Shown piece after piece: positions 5,562-5,764 of a stretch of DNA of 5,764 nucleotides. A program made the translations under genes and the position numbers. The DNA is taken from contig JAKANW010000226.1 in the NCBI GenBank assembly GCA_021823555.1, forward strand, positions 1 to 5,764, in the 5' to 3' direction. The stretch's first letter is position 1. Every line of letters begins with the position of its first letter. The notes beneath the pieces were generated by a model that was not told the DNA's origin, did no database searches, and saw only the letters and a list, made by a program, of their open reading frames with translations. Origin of the DNA: Chloroflexota bacterium (GTDB taxonomy: Bacteria; Chloroflexota; Anaerolineae; Anaerolineales; Villigracilaceae).

Positions 5562-5675
5562 CGCACTGTGACCGAAGGGTTGTCGAAATGTTCTCGTAGT
5601 TCACGCTACCTTCAGCACAAACTGCGGGACGGCGCGTTACAAAAGTCCCTGACCGCTCGGCGCAACAGGGACTTT
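5562..5675 (+). promoter_or_regulatory. Candidate translational riboswitch-like leader (class unknown)
   Basis: A three-part stem pairs CGCA (5562-5565) with TGCG (5623-5626), TGTG (5567-5570) with CACA (5616-5619), and GAAGG (5574-5578) with CCTTC (5609-5613). Small asymmetric internal loops separate the three parts. Downstream, AAAGTCCCTG (5642-5651) and CAGGGACTTT (5666-5675) form a perfect 10-pair hairpin that buries AGGGA, the likely ribosome binding site, and ends one base before the ATG at 5677. GTCCC (5645-5649) can instead pair with an upstream GGGAC (5626-5630), which overlaps the base of the first stem. Mutually exclusive pairings of this kind typify riboswitch expression platforms. 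I do not recognise a known aptamer class, and no clear promoter for it was found. Confidence 0.4.
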
Positions 5676-5676
5676 G

Positions 5677-5764
5677 ATGGGCATTTGGATTATTCCGTTC
5701 GAATTATCTCCACAAGTAATCCATATCGGATTTTTCGTTATTACTTCTGCTACTCTGGGTGCCA
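5677..5764 (+). CDS. Truncated 5' end of a probable membrane protein (runs off the right edge)
   Basis: Only 29 codons are visible. The frame begins MGIWIIPFELSP and continues with a hydrophobic stretch typical of a first membrane segment, with no stop before the window ends. The upstream stop in frame is at 5650-5652, so the start must lie close by; ATG 5677 is the first ATG, with AGGGA (5667-5671) 5 nt upstream. That binding site lies in the 3' arm of a strong hairpin, which suggests translational control. The product cannot be identified from this fragment. The frame is short and could be chance, but hydrophobicity, binding site and position next to the structured leader agree. Confidence 0.5.
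   Translation, partial: MGIWIIPFELSPQVIHIGFFVITSATLGA

Noticed and set aside
5571..5580. ACCGAAGGG resembling part of a glycine riboswitch
   Set aside because: The other conserved glycine aptamer blocks are absent, so the similarity is too short to use.
5696..5704. GTTCGAATT resembling a tRNA T-loop
   Set aside because: The flanking bases do not pair into a T-arm and no acceptor or anticodon arm is present.

Overview
The window most resembles a chromosomal segment of a Chloroflexota (Anaerolineae-like) bacterium. The grounds are moderately high GC by eye, the style of the PglC-like sugar transferase and two-component genes, mixed Shine-Dalgarno and possibly leaderless starts, and consensus sigma-70-type promoters. 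This placement is inference; there is no rRNA or other phylogenetic marker here.

Layout, left to right. (1) Positions 1-259 hold no convincing protein gene. A perfect-consensus promoter on the minus strand (TTGACA-N16-TATAAT, 263 to 236) fires leftward into about 215 nt of hairpin-rich sequence ending in a stem plus a T5 tract, so I propose a structured non-coding RNA or a long leader. (2) 260-862 (-) is a small monotopic phosphoglycosyl transferase that starts surface-glycan synthesis on a lipid carrier. (3) Divergent from it, 1001-1678 (+) and 1724-3100 (+) form an OmpR-type response regulator and HAMP histidine kinase pair. Short degenerate tandem repeats lie in the gaps on both sides of the kinase. 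(4) Convergent to the kinase, 3139-3852 (-) is a membrane-anchored SLT-type lytic transglycosylase. Upstream of it, 3910-4662 (-) is an unrecognised four-helix membrane protein with a disordered tail. The pair is probably one operon, driven by a perfect TTGACA-N18-TATAAT promoter. An 11-bp-arm inverted repeat with a GAAC-N4-GTTC (SOS-box-like) core fills that promoter. (5) 4809-5474 (-) is a PlsC-type acyltransferase of phospholipid synthesis. (6) Divergent from it, a truncated membrane protein begins at 5677 (+) and runs off the right edge. Its leader has a three-part interrupted stem, then a 10-bp hairpin that buries the ribosome binding site, plus a competing pairing. This is the architecture of a translational riboswitch.

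Most recognisable genes act at the cell envelope: glycan initiation, envelope sensing, peptidoglycan cleavage and phospholipid acylation. Nothing else shows that they form one pathway. The most novel material is regulatory: the operator-filled promoter over the unknown membrane protein/transglycosylase pair, the riboswitch-like leader at the right end, and the candidate RNA at the left end.
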